Shown here: in pieces, positions 8,644 through 17,343 of the stretch | Layout of the letters: every line of letters begins with the position of its first letter | Numbering within the stretch: the stretch's first letter is position 1 | Source: Spirochaetota bacterium | Lineage (GTDB): Bacteria > Spirochaetota > UBA4802 > UBA5550 | DNA: 64,000 bases | Reading direction: 5' to 3' | Assembly (NCBI GenBank): GCA_016933025.1 | Contig: JAFGBT010000003.1 | Span: 83,153 to 147,152, forward strand | Made by a program: the position numbers and the translations under genes | The notes under the pieces: generated by a model | Told to the model about the DNA's origin: nothing | Databases searched by the model: none | What the model saw: only the letters and a program-made list of their open reading frames with translations

Positions 8644-10053
8644 ATGAAAAAAATATTATTCATCGAGCCAAAACCACCGGGCGAGCATATATTCAGCCGA
8701 TTCGCGCTGCCGAGAATCGGGGTTTTCGTTCTTGCGACAATGATGAAAAACCGCGGATGGCATGCTGAGATAATTATTGAAGATCTGCATGCTGTCGATG
8801 ATGAACTCTTTGCGGACAGGGATATCGTCGGCATATCCACCATAACGCCTACCGCAGCCAACGCCTATGCCATTGCCGACAGGGTCAGGGACATGGGCAT
8901 ACCGGTCATCATGGGAGGGCCCCATGTGACTTTCCTTCCGGATGAAGCGCTTGAGCACGCTGATTTTGTCGTACGCGGCGAAGGAGAGATGCCGCTTATG
9001 AAATTCATCGACGCATGGGAAACGGATGGTGATTACAGTACCGTTCCCAATTTATCCTATAAACTGAATGATGATACCATTCACAATCCGATGCAGGCCT
9101 TTGAAAAGAACCTGGACCGCTTTCCGATCTGCGATTTCTCGCTGATAAAGGATAAAAAAGAGCTGAAGGTGATACCGGTCCAGACATCAAGGGGATGTCC
9201 CTATGACTGCTCCTTCTGTTCGGTCACGGGCATGTTCGGGAAAAAGTACCGGTACCGGTCGAATGATCACATACTCGAGGAGCTGCGGCAGCATAAGGCG
9301 TCTGGTAAAATGATATTTTTTTATGATGATCATTTTGCCGCGAACAGAAGGAGGGCCAAGGAGCTCCTCAGGGCGATGATAGATCAGGGACTGACCTTCA
9401 AGTTCTCAACCCAGGTACGCGCCGATATCGTGAACGACCTTGAACTGATGGAGCTCATGAAAAGGGCCGGCTGTCATACCCTCTTTATCGGATTCGAGTC
9501 GTTTAATCCGGACAGTCTCATTGAAATGAAAAAGAAGCAGACTGTCGAAGACATCATGAAATCAGTCAGTGTCATACATTCGTATGGCATTCATATTCAT
9601 GGTATGTTCGTTCACGGTTTTGACCGGGACACCTGGATGTCTGTAAAGCATACGGTAAAGATAGCGAAAATGCTTGAGCTCACGTCAGCACAATTTCTGC
9701 TGCTCACCCCCTTCCCGGGCTCTGAATATTACGAGCATGCCGAAAAAAGGATTGTATTTAAAGACTGGGGGATGTACGATACGCATCACGTAGTGTATCA
9801 GCCAATTAATTTCTCGATACGGGGACTGCAGCGGGCCCAGACTTACAGCCATGAGAATTTTTATTCAGTCCCGCAAATATTGAAAAAGCTCGTGAAGCGA
9901 AAATGGATTGCGCTTGGTATTGCCATATATGCCCGCTTTATTAACCGGAAATGGAAAAAAGACAACAGGGACTATCTCAAAACGATCCATTTCATGAAAA
10001 AAAACATTTCACCAGTAGCCGGCGAGATATCTCCTTACGAAGCACAGTCCTGA
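8644..10053 (+). CDS. B12-binding radical SAM protein
   Basis: A 469-residue enzyme of the BchE/P-methyltransferase-like class. The N-terminal half (about 1-130) is a cobalamin-binding Rossmann domain (DIVGISTITPTAANAY, GGPHVTFLPDEAL). A radical SAM domain follows, with the 4Fe-4S motif CPYDCSFC at about residues 185-192 and a typical GFESFNPDSL strand. The C-terminal 80 residues are basic. Such proteins methylate or rearrange unactivated carbons, or act in lipid and cofactor synthesis; the substrate cannot be read from the sequence. The downstream acylphosphatase gene follows after 19 nt and may be co-transcribed. Confidence 0.88.
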   Translation: MKKILFIEPKPPGEHIFSRFALPRIGVFVLATMMKNRGWHAEIIIEDLHAVDDELFADRDIVGISTITPTAANAYAIADRVRDMGIPVIMGGPHVTFLPDEALEHADFVVRGEGEMPLMKFIDAWETDGDYSTVPNLSYKLNDDTIHNPMQAFEKNLDRFPICDFSLIKDKKELKVIPVQTSRGCPYDCSFCSVTGMFGKKYRYRSNDHILEELRQHKASGKMIFFYDDHFAANRRRAKELLRAMIDQGLTFKFSTQVRADIVNDLELMELMKRAGCHTLFIGFESFNPDSLIEMKKKQTVEDIMKSVSVIHSYGIHIHGMFVHGFDRDTWMSVKHTVKIAKMLELTSAQFLLLTPFPGSEYYEHAEKRIVFKDWGMYDTHHVVYQPINFSIRGLQRAQTYSHENFYSVPQILKKLVKRKWIALGIAIYARFINRKWKKDNRDYLKTIHFMKKNISPVAGEISPYEAQS

Positions 10054-10072
10054 AACTACTGGGGTTTCCGGT

Positions 10073-10348
10073 ATGGCAAAGAGATTGATCCTCAATGGCA
10101 GGGTGCAGGGAGTGTTCTGCCGGGCCTACTGCAGCCAGTATGCCCGAAAGCACCGGATACGCGGGACTGCATCAAATCTGACGGAAGGTACCGTCAGAGT
10201 TCTCCTCGCGACGGACGATACCGAGCTGGTCAACCGCTACATTGCGGATCTCAAGGGAAACCCTAACGAATTCACGTTCTACGGCAGGATCGATACGGTC
10301 GATGTGTATGATTATTCGGGGACGATTGACGGCGACTACCAATTTTGA
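10073..10348 (+). CDS. Acylphosphatase
   Basis: A 91-residue acylphosphatase that hydrolyses carboxyl-phosphate bonds. The substrate-binding loop GRVQGVFCR occupies residues 9-17, and the catalytic pair is present: R17 and N35 (in ASNL), spaced 18 residues apart as in characterised enzymes. The usual G-F of GVGFR is changed to F-C, a mild deviation. It starts 19 nt after the radical SAM gene and is followed by a strong bidirectional terminator, so it ends that transcript. Confidence 0.88.
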   Translation: MAKRLILNGRVQGVFCRAYCSQYARKHRIRGTASNLTEGTVRVLLATDDTELVNRYIADLKGNPNEFTFYGRIDTVDVYDYSGTIDGDYQF

Positions 10349-10381
10349 CATTCAACGTGATTAATATAATCAAGGAAAAAG

Positions 10382-10423
10382 GAAAAACGAACCGGGCCTT
10401 TCGGCCCGGTTCGCTGTCTTTTT
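10382..10423. terminator. Bidirectional intrinsic terminator
   Basis: An 11 bp perfect stem CGAACCGGGCC (10388-10398) and GGCCCGGTTCG (10403-10413) with a TTTC loop. On the plus strand it is followed by a U-rich stretch (TCTTTTTA), on the minus strand by TTTTTCCTTTTT. It separates the convergent acylphosphatase and trpB genes and can serve both. Confidence 0.9.
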
Positions 10424-11810
10424 ACCATTTCCCGGTCTTTGATAGCGATGGTTTTGGCAGATCTTTCAGTTCAGCAAGGGCTTCATTGACATCGTCCTGA
10501 TGAAGCTCATGGTCCACCAGCTTGTTCTGCAGAAACAGGTCGTAGCCATACAGGTCCATCAAACCATGACCGCTAAGGTTGAACAGGATGACTTTTTCTT
10601 TTCCTTCTTCCTTCGCTTCTTTCGCCTTGCGGATTACCGCGGCGACCGCGTGACTCGTCTCAGGCGCGATTATCAATCCCTCCGTTTTAGCGAATATGAG
10701 CGCCGCCCTGAAGCATTCGGTCTGCGGGATGGCCATCGGCGTCATCAGACCTTCCACCACGCACTGGGATACCAGCGGCGCCATGCCATGATAGCGGAGG
10801 CCACCGGAGTGAATCGGCGCGGGCACGAAGCTGTGGCCGAGCGAATGCATGGGGAGAAGCGGCGTCATCTTAGCGATATCGCCATGGTCATAGATAAAGG
10901 GTCCCTTGGTGAGGGTCGGGCATGATGTCGGCTCGACCGGTATTACTTCGATGTTCTTGCCGTTGATCTTGTCGCTGACAAACGGGAAGGAGATGCCCGC
11001 GAAATTGCTTCCGCCGCCGGCACAGCCGATAACGATATCAACCTTCTTCTCGCCGAACATCTTCAGCTGCTGCTTCGCCTCCTGGCCGATGATCGTCTGG
11101 TGGAGGAGGACGTGGTTGAGCACGCTCCCGAGGGAGTACCGTGTCTCTCCGGTCGTGTCCGTCACCGCGGCCTCGACCGCCTCGCTGATCGCTATGCCGA
11201 GGCTTCCGGGAGTGTCGGGGTGCGCCGCAAGCACGTCGCGGCCCGCCTTCGTCTCGGGGCTCGGGCTGGGTATGCAGGTCGCTCCCCATGTCTGCATCAT
11301 GACTTTACGCATCGGCTTCTGCTCGAAGCTGATCCGAACCATGAAGACCTTGCACTCCAGGCCGATGAGGCCGCAGGCGAAGGCGAGCGCGCTTCCCCAC
11401 TGTCCGGCGCCGGTTTCTGTCGTCAGCTTCTTGATGCCGAATTCCTTGTTATACCATGCCTGGGCCACTGCGGTGTTAGGCTTGTGGCTGCCGGCCGGCG
11501 ACACGCTTTCGTTTTTGTAGTATATACGCGCCGGGGTCCCCAGCGCCTTTTCGAGAAAATGCGCGCGGTGGAGCGGTGACGGTCGCCAGCGGTAGAGAAT
11601 TTCAAGAACGCCCTGGGGAATGTCGATCCACCGCTTCTGGCTGACCTCCTGCTCAATAAGGTTCATCGGGAACACGGGGGCAAGCATGTCGGGCGAAACC
11701 GGATTTCCGTCGGGACCGAGCGGCGGCTGGAGAGGGGTCGGCAGATCTGCCGCTATGTTGTACCATTTCTTCGGAATGTCCTTTTCGTTCAAAAATACTT
11801 TTGTCTGCAT
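10422..11810 (-). CDS. trpB: Tryptophan synthase beta chain, TrpB2 type
   Basis: A 462-residue PLP enzyme of the TrpB2 subfamily, longer than canonical TrpB (about 400) and with the TrpB2-type N-terminus (KKWYNIAADLP) and RPSPLHRA segment. The PLP lysine is K110 in GSHKPNTA; the phosphate loop is GCAGGGSNF. TrpB2 makes tryptophan from indole and serine and often acts without TrpA, salvaging free indole. No trpA is nearby. It lies 36 nt downstream of trpR on the same strand, so it is very likely controlled by the tryptophan repressor. It ends at a bidirectional terminator. Confidence 0.93.
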   Translation of the reverse strand: MQTKVFLNEKDIPKKWYNIAADLPTPLQPPLGPDGNPVSPDMLAPVFPMNLIEQEVSQKRWIDIPQGVLEILYRWRPSPLHRAHFLEKALGTPARIYYKNESVSPAGSHKPNTAVAQAWYNKEFGIKKLTTETGAGQWGSALAFACGLIGLECKVFMVRISFEQKPMRKVMMQTWGATCIPSPSPETKAGRDVLAAHPDTPGSLGIAISEAVEAAVTDTTGETRYSLGSVLNHVLLHQTIIGQEAKQQLKMFGEKKVDIVIGCAGGGSNFAGISFPFVSDKINGKNIEVIPVEPTSCPTLTKGPFIYDHGDIAKMTPLLPMHSLGHSFVPAPIHSGGLRYHGMAPLVSQCVVEGLMTPMAIPQTECFRAALIFAKTEGLIIAPETSHAVAAVIRKAKEAKEEGKEKVILFNLSGHGLMDLYGYDLFLQNKLVDHELHQDDVNEALAELKDLPKPSLSKTGKW

Positions 11811-11846
11811 ACGTTACTCCTTGTTGATTGGTATATTGCTGTTTCC

Positions 11847-12137
11847 TCAAGCACTCCTGCTTTTCTGGATTTTTTTATGCGCTTCAATCATGGACTTGAA
11901 CGGCGAATGGCCTTTTTTCAATTCACGGGACCCCCGGGTTATTTTACACAGGCTGATCCCGAGCTTGTCGGCTATCTTTCTCTGGCTCATGCCGTCGTTC
12001 AGGAGCTTCACCAGCTCCCAGCGTGACGAGATCTCTTCTGACTCGTTCTTCGTGAGTATGCTCTTCAAAAAACCCTCGATCAGCTCCCCATCCCCCGTCG
12101 CCGCGAGAACGGCTGCTATTTCTTTTAGTTTATACAT
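11847..12137 (-). CDS. trpR: Trp operon repressor TrpR
   Basis: A 96-residue all-helical DNA-binding protein. The helix-turn-helix covers about residues 51-73: SQRKIADKLGISLCKITRGS, very close to the TrpR pattern SQRE...G..I.TITRGS. TrpR binds operators when loaded with tryptophan. It heads a two-gene operon with trpB2. Two tandem palindromes and a promoter lie directly upstream, suggesting autoregulation. YerC-like TrpR-superfamily proteins are an alternative, but the TRGS segment and the link to trpB favour TrpR. Confidence 0.9.
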   Translation of the reverse strand: MYKLKEIAAVLAATGDGELIEGFLKSILTKNESEEISSRWELVKLLNDGMSQRKIADKLGISLCKITRGSRELKKGHSPFKSMIEAHKKIQKSRSA

Positions 12138-12152
12138 TGAAAAAGCCGCATT

Positions 12153-12216
12153 GTTTCTATCAATAGATACGATTCTATAAATAGAAACATATCTTGGGGA
12201 GGGGGATTAATGTCAA
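12153..12216 (-). promoter_or_regulatory. trpR-trpB promoter with tandem palindromic operator
   Basis: On the minus strand, TTGACA (12216-12211) and GATATG (12193-12188, 17 nt spacer) form a promoter. Immediately downstream are two palindromes: TTCTAT-AA-ATAGAA (12173-12186, perfect) and TTCTAT-CA-ATAGAT (12155-12168, one mismatch), with centres 18 bp apart. Their outer arms GTTTCTAT and ATAGAAAC also form an exact inverted repeat over 12153-12188. They overlap the expected transcription start, the right place for repression. The core differs from the enterobacterial CTAG operator. Confidence 0.6.
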
Positions 12217-12409
12217 GATTAATTTTATATTAATGCATGGGGGAGTTTGAACCTGACGTCGGTATCGGCATTTACAGATAATCAGCCTGCGCGATCGCAA
12301 CATACAGGGCTATTATCAAAACGATTTGAATAATCTATGGTTATTCCTATAGTGATCGTAGTCCGAATAACACGGCCAGCTCAATTGTATTTAATCACGA
12401 ATAAATCTA

Positions 12410-12439
12410 TTGACATTTTATATTTTATAGAATTAATTA
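12410..12439 (+). promoter_or_regulatory. Putative promoter of the tandem phosphatase genes
   Basis: TTGACA at 12410-12415 with TAATTA at 12434-12439 (18 nt spacer), the same layout as the promoter at 5321. It lies in an otherwise featureless AT-rich gap (12190-12506), about 65 nt before the gene start. I saw nothing else in that gap. Confidence 0.35.
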
Positions 12440-12506
12440 TATTGGTTACTAGATCGAAGCTCCTGTGACAGATTCATAATTTCACGGCATTTGATTGTAA
12501 TTGAGT

Positions 12507-14615
12507 ATGTTTTTTCTTACATTATTGCAAAGATGTCGGGTTTTTTTTGTATTATTACTAACGATATTGTTATACCTGGCTCTTCCCGACACCTCGTCTC
12601 TGGCAATGGAACCGGTCGTTATCGATGATTTGCTTACCAGCAAGGTAATCGGGCGGCACGTGAATTATTTTGAAGATGTCAAAAAAAATACGACATTTAA
12701 TGAAATCCTGGCGGAAAGAACGAAGGTCAAGCTCCCCTGGGTAAAATCAAACGCTGATAATCTTGGATTCGGTTTCAAGGAAGCGGTATACTGGGTGCGA
12801 TTTTCCTTAAAAAATCCGACCAGACACGACATAGAATTCTATCTTTATCAGGCGTATCCTCATAATGACAGGCTGAGCCTGTACGTGCCGGATAAGGCAG
12901 GCAACTACTCGGTGATACAAACCGGCGCGGCCTATCCGTTCGCGACGAGACCATACAGGTATAAGAACTTTGTCTTTCCTCTAATAATTGAAGCCCGGTC
13001 TGTGAAGCACATGTATCTTCGCCTCGATTCGCACGGTTCGATCAACATCAATCTTTCAGTTGTATCGCCGAAAACCTTCGAATCCATAAAAGAAAACGAT
13101 GCCATATTTTTTTGGACCTTCTACGGGATTTTTTTCGTTATGTTTATATTCAATATGTTCATATATTTTTCCACCGGGGAGCGGAGTTATTTATATTACA
13201 CCATGTATATTGCATCGTTCGGACTGTTTACGATGTCGCTTGACGGCATGGGATTTCAGTATCTGTGGCCGGACAACGTGGCCATCGGAAAGATGCCGAT
13301 CGCGCTCTCCATGTCGGTTATTATTTTTTCAATCGTCCGGTTCGCGCAGCATTTCATCAATGTCCGCAAGTACTCCAGGGTATTGCATGTCATGCTGTCC
13401 AGTATAGTCTGGGCCGCTGTGTCGCTGCTGGTCGTTTCGGTCGTTACGTGGAACTACTGGTTCGCCATAACGTCTACTAATGCGCTGGCGGGAATCGCCG
13501 CTTTTCTGGGACTGACATGCCTTGCATATTTGCTGTTTGTAAAGAAGATCCGATCGCGGCAGGGATGGTTCTTCATCGGCTCGTTCATTTTCTTTCTTCT
13601 CGGCGTAATAATGGTGGTCCTATACCACAGGGGCATATTGCCGGCGACAGTGGTGATCGTCAACGGCATATATGTGGGAGCCGTGTTCCAGGTCATTACC
13701 CTTTCACTCGGCATCGCGGACAAGATCAATTCGATGAAAAACGAGCTTAACGTGTTGAACACGGGCCTGGAAGAAATAGTCACGGACCGCACAAAGGAGC
13801 TTCTGGCCGCAAACGAGGAGATGCAAAATGTGAACCGGACCCTGGTCAAGGCACGCGACGCCCTCTGGGACGAGATGCAGCTCGCCAAAAAAATACAGAC
13901 AGTCCTCCTGCCGGACAGGCCGTCAATAACAGGGTACGAGATCTCGGCGTTCATGAAGCCCGCGGACGATGTGGGCGGCGATTACTATGACGTCATCCAC
14001 GCGGGAGGGGTGGACTGGATAGTGATCGGTGATGTATCTGGACATGGCATGCCTGCGGGCCTGGTCATGATGATGGCGCAGACTTCCATCAATACGGTTA
14101 TCAGCAACCAGCCGGGACTGGCGCCTTCGGAGGTGCTGACCAAAGTAAACAAGACCCTGTACCGGAATATCAAGAAGCTCGATGAAGACAAATACATGAC
14201 CATCACGGTGCTGGCGGCGCACCGGGAAGGCCGCTTCATCTTCTCGGGCCTCCACCAGGACATTCTGGTGTACCGCACCGGCTCGAGCGAGGTCGAGCAG
14301 GTGGACACGAACGGAATGTGGATAGGCATAATCAACGACTTGAGCGGCAAGGTCACGGATGACTATTTGACCATGCTTCCAGGCGATTCTCTGCTTCTCT
14401 ATACCGACGGCATAACCGAAGCATGGCGCAAGGGGAGTGAAAAAGACGTACGCAGTATGGAAGAGGAGATGTTCGGAGAGGAAAGACTGAAGCGTGTGTT
14501 CGCGGAAAACGCGCGACGGCCGGTCGGCGAGATAAGGGACGCAATCCTTGCGTCGCAGTATGATTATGTTCCCAATGATGACGTCACACTGCTGATTGTG
14601 CGGCGGGCGAGTTAG
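12507..14615 (+). CDS. 7TMR-DISM sensor with SpoIIE-type (PP2C) phosphatase domain, copy 1
   Basis: A membrane-bound serine/threonine phosphatase of 702 residues from ATG 12507 (TTG 12501 is an in-frame alternative; neither has a clear ribosome binding site). Order: signal peptide/first helix (about 1-30), extracytoplasmic 7TMR-DISMED2 sensor domain (about 35-180, FGFKEAVYWVRFSL), seven membrane helices (about 190-400), a short coiled coil (TDRTKELLAANEEM), then a SpoIIE domain with GGDYYD, GDVSGHG, LYTDGITEAW and NDDVTLLI, so the metal-binding aspartates are present. Family members typically dephosphorylate anti-anti-sigma factors. The tandem paralogue follows after a few nucleotides. Confidence 0.92.
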   Translation: MFFLTLLQRCRVFFVLLLTILLYLALPDTSSLAMEPVVIDDLLTSKVIGRHVNYFEDVKKNTTFNEILAERTKVKLPWVKSNADNLGFGFKEAVYWVRFSLKNPTRHDIEFYLYQAYPHNDRLSLYVPDKAGNYSVIQTGAAYPFATRPYRYKNFVFPLIIEARSVKHMYLRLDSHGSININLSVVSPKTFESIKENDAIFFWTFYGIFFVMFIFNMFIYFSTGERSYLYYTMYIASFGLFTMSLDGMGFQYLWPDNVAIGKMPIALSMSVIIFSIVRFAQHFINVRKYSRVLHVMLSSIVWAAVSLLVVSVVTWNYWFAITSTNALAGIAAFLGLTCLAYLLFVKKIRSRQGWFFIGSFIFFLLGVIMVVLYHRGILPATVVIVNGIYVGAVFQVITLSLGIADKINSMKNELNVLNTGLEEIVTDRTKELLAANEEMQNVNRTLVKARDALWDEMQLAKKIQTVLLPDRPSITGYEISAFMKPADDVGGDYYDVIHAGGVDWIVIGDVSGHGMPAGLVMMMAQTSINTVISNQPGLAPSEVLTKVNKTLYRNIKKLDEDKYMTITVLAAHREGRFIFSGLHQDILVYRTGSSEVEQVDTNGMWIGIINDLSGKVTDDYLTMLPGDSLLLYTDGITEAWRKGSEKDVRSMEEEMFGEERLKRVFAENARRPVGEIRDAILASQYDYVPNDDVTLLIVRRAS

Positions 14616-14620
14616 CTGTG

Positions 14621-16699
14621 ATGATTCGCTTGATAAAAACATGTGTGCTGGCCGTGTCGTGCGTGCTCCTGTATGCGCAGTACGGTCATGCGTACGGCGT
14701 CAAGCCGGTCATTATCGACGGCTCCTTTGAAAGCGCTTCAATCGGCCGCAATCTTGACTACATCGTGGATTCCGGGAAGAACCTTTCGTTCAACAATGTG
14801 TCATCAGACGCGAAAGTCAGGAAGCTGAAGTGGATACATTCACATGAGGACAATCTCGGGTTCGGGTTCTCAACAAGCGCGTATTGGGTCCGATTTGCAA
14901 TCAGGAACATCTCAAAGAAAGATATCGCGGTATATTTAAAACAGGATTATCCGCTCATAAATCATATATCGTTATATGCCCCTGATGAAAAAGGGGGATA
15001 TCATGAGATCAAGACCGGAAACGCATATCCTTTTTCTCAGAGGGCTGTCCAGCACAGGTGCTTTATATTTCCGCTGAAAATAAAGGCGGGAAATGAAGCC
15101 CGCTGCTACATGCGGTATGAGTCAAAGAGCTCCATGAATATTCAGCTTGCTGTCATGTCTCCGGCAGCCTTTCACACATCGATCGAATATGAAATCATCT
15201 TCTTCTGGATGTTCTACGGGATTCTGTTCGTGATGCTGGTCTATAACCTCATTATGTTTTTTGCCACGCTGGACCCGAGTTATTTCTATTACGTCATATA
15301 CATCGCCTCGTTCGGGCTTTTTACCATGTCGCTGAACGGCATGGCGTACCGGTATTTGTGGCCGAATAATATCTGGATCGGCATATTCGCGACGCCGATA
15401 TGCATGGCGATCATCATCATATCGCTTCACATGTTTGCGCGAACGTATATTGAAGTGAGGAGCTTTTCGCGTTTCTGGGACAATATATTGCTCGCCTGGA
15501 TTGCGCTCGCCGTCGCCACTCTGGCGATGACGTTCATAACGGGGAATTACAGGCTATCCATTACCGTAACGACGGCATTGTCGGGCTCGGCCGCAGCGTC
15601 TGCGAGTATGTTTGTCATCAATTTTGTTTTTGTGAAGAAATCGCGGCCCGCAGTATTTTTTTCAATTTCAATGCTGATGTTTTTAATCGGTGTTATTATG
15701 GCCGTATTGAGGCTCTTCGGCTTAATACCAGCAAATATTGTGACTGTGAATGGCATCATGGTGGGAGCCGTGCTCCAGATCATCATGCTCTCCTTTGGCC
15801 TGGCGGACAGGATAAATATCATGAAAAAAGAGCTCACGCTGCTTAACGTCGAGCTCGAGAATAAGGTGGAGGAACGGACAGCGGAGCTCCTGGCAGCGAA
15901 TGAAGAGCTCGAGGCGATGAACTGGAAACTCAAGGAAACGCGCGATTCCCTCTGGGGCGAAATGCAGCTTGCCAAAAAGATCCAGACCGTGCTATTACCC
16001 GAGAAGCCGTCGATTTCAGGATATGAAATCTGCGCGTATATGAACCCCGCGGAAAACGTGGGCGGCGATTATTACGACATCATCAACGAGGGCGGAAAGG
16101 ACTGGATCGTGATCGGTGACGTGTCCGGCCATGGCGTGCCGGCCGGCCTCATCATGATGATGATCCAGACGTCGATAAGCACCATCATAGCCGACTCCCC
16201 GGGGCTCCCTCCGTCCGAAGTGCTGATTAGAGCCAATAACACCATATATAAAAACATCCAGAAGCTTGGCGAGAACAAATACATGACCATTACAGTGCTC
16301 GCTGCCCACTCCAAAGGAGAATTCGTCTTTTCCGGGCTGCATCAGGATATCATGGTCTATAGAAAGAGAACGGGGGACGTCGATTGCATCGACACGAACG
16401 GGCTGTGGATAGGCGTTGTGGAAGACCTCAACGGCAAGGTCGGCGACAGCTCCTTTGCCATGGAAAAGGGCGATACCGCGCTGCTGTATACCGACGGAAT
16501 TTTCGAGGCCTGGGAGAAAAGCGACTATAGAGACCGGAACGACCCATTCGGACAGATGTTCGGGACTGAGCGTTTGAAGGATACATTCAGAAAATCAGCG
16601 GAGAAGCCGATAGACGAAATCAAGGCCGATATCTTATCAGCCCTGGAGCATTACGAGTGCATGGACGATATCACCATGGTCATTATTCGGCGGCAATAA
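14621..16699 (+). CDS. 7TMR-DISM sensor with SpoIIE-type (PP2C) phosphatase domain, copy 2
   Basis: A 692-residue paralogue of the preceding gene with the same order of parts: signal peptide ending near the AYG of residue 26, 7TMR-DISMED2 domain, seven membrane helices, coiled coil (VEERTAELLAANEELEAM) and SpoIIE domain (GGDYYD, GDVSGHG, LYTDGIFEAW, MDDITMVII). The linker ARDSLW/TRDSLW-EMQLAKKIQTVLLP is nearly the same in both. ATG 14621 is 5 nt after the stop of copy 1 (GTG 14618 is also possible), so they form an operon and probably arose by tandem duplication. Sensor halves differ more than phosphatase halves, suggesting different ligands. Confidence 0.92.
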   Translation: MIRLIKTCVLAVSCVLLYAQYGHAYGVKPVIIDGSFESASIGRNLDYIVDSGKNLSFNNVSSDAKVRKLKWIHSHEDNLGFGFSTSAYWVRFAIRNISKKDIAVYLKQDYPLINHISLYAPDEKGGYHEIKTGNAYPFSQRAVQHRCFIFPLKIKAGNEARCYMRYESKSSMNIQLAVMSPAAFHTSIEYEIIFFWMFYGILFVMLVYNLIMFFATLDPSYFYYVIYIASFGLFTMSLNGMAYRYLWPNNIWIGIFATPICMAIIIISLHMFARTYIEVRSFSRFWDNILLAWIALAVATLAMTFITGNYRLSITVTTALSGSAAASASMFVINFVFVKKSRPAVFFSISMLMFLIGVIMAVLRLFGLIPANIVTVNGIMVGAVLQIIMLSFGLADRINIMKKELTLLNVELENKVEERTAELLAANEELEAMNWKLKETRDSLWGEMQLAKKIQTVLLPEKPSISGYEICAYMNPAENVGGDYYDIINEGGKDWIVIGDVSGHGVPAGLIMMMIQTSISTIIADSPGLPPSEVLIRANNTIYKNIQKLGENKYMTITVLAAHSKGEFVFSGLHQDIMVYRKRTGDVDCIDTNGLWIGVVEDLNGKVGDSSFAMEKGDTALLYTDGIFEAWEKSDYRDRNDPFGQMFGTERLKDTFRKSAEKPIDEIKADILSALEHYECMDDITMVIIRRQ

Positions 16700-16746
16700 T
16701 GATCCATCCAGCGAATTGAACATATATCCGAATATCCCTTTATCGA

Positions 16747-17343
16747 TCAGGTGCTGAGTATTACAGGCTTTGGGCTTTTCATGCGTATGCCGTTCACGCG
16801 TTTGTACCGGCGGAAGAGCGACTTCACGTCCATAGCGAGAAAATCATGAACCGCCGTGCCACGGACAAGCGTGATGAATTGTTCCAGCTCAGCGGCGTAA
16901 AGGCTGTCGAAATGCTTTTTCGACCGGCCGTGCGCGACCCTTACCGCACCCATCCGCCTGATGTCTCCATCAAACATCGGGCTGATATGATAAAGCTCAT
17001 GGAACATGACCCGCAATTTTTCATCCCAGGGAAGGTCAAAAAACCGCGGCATGTAAAAATATATGATATAGAGGCAGTGCATGCCGTTGTGAGTGATGCG
17101 GGGGATAGTGTAATACCGTCCCCGGTATTTTTGGAATTCAGAGCCGTTTTCGAACCTGAGAGGTATCAGTTTCCCGTAGAGCCCGCCGCGCCCGTTTTTT
17201 TTATTGGAACCAACGCAGACGAGCAGTCGACCGACATCTATATGGGCAAGAGAGGCGGAAGACCGGACGATCTCTGAGATGACGGCGGTCAACGCCTGTG
17301 AGAGATTGATTTCACCGTCCGGCTGCACTGAACTTTTCGGCAT
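16747..17343 (-). CDS. Putative zinc metallopeptidase (HExxH)
   Basis: A 198-residue protein with HELYH at residues 115-119 inside the hydrophobic helix typical of gluzincin/minigluzincin sites, resembling the family annotated as putative (phage) metallopeptidase. No signal peptide, so it is probably cytoplasmic. The central part (residues 75-105) is rich in Tyr and Phe. The gene starts 32 nt inside the end of recN on the same strand, which implies co-expression with nadK-recN. The substrate is unknown; activity is inferred from the motif alone. Confidence 0.75.
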   Translation of the reverse strand: MPKSSVQPDGEINLSQALTAVISEIVRSSASLAHIDVGRLLVCVGSNKKNGRGGLYGKLIPLRFENGSEFQKYRGRYYTIPRITHNGMHCLYIIYFYMPRFFDLPWDEKLRVMFHELYHISPMFDGDIRRMGAVRVAHGRSKKHFDSLYAAELEQFITLVRGTAVHDFLAMDVKSLFRRYKRVNGIRMKSPKPVILST

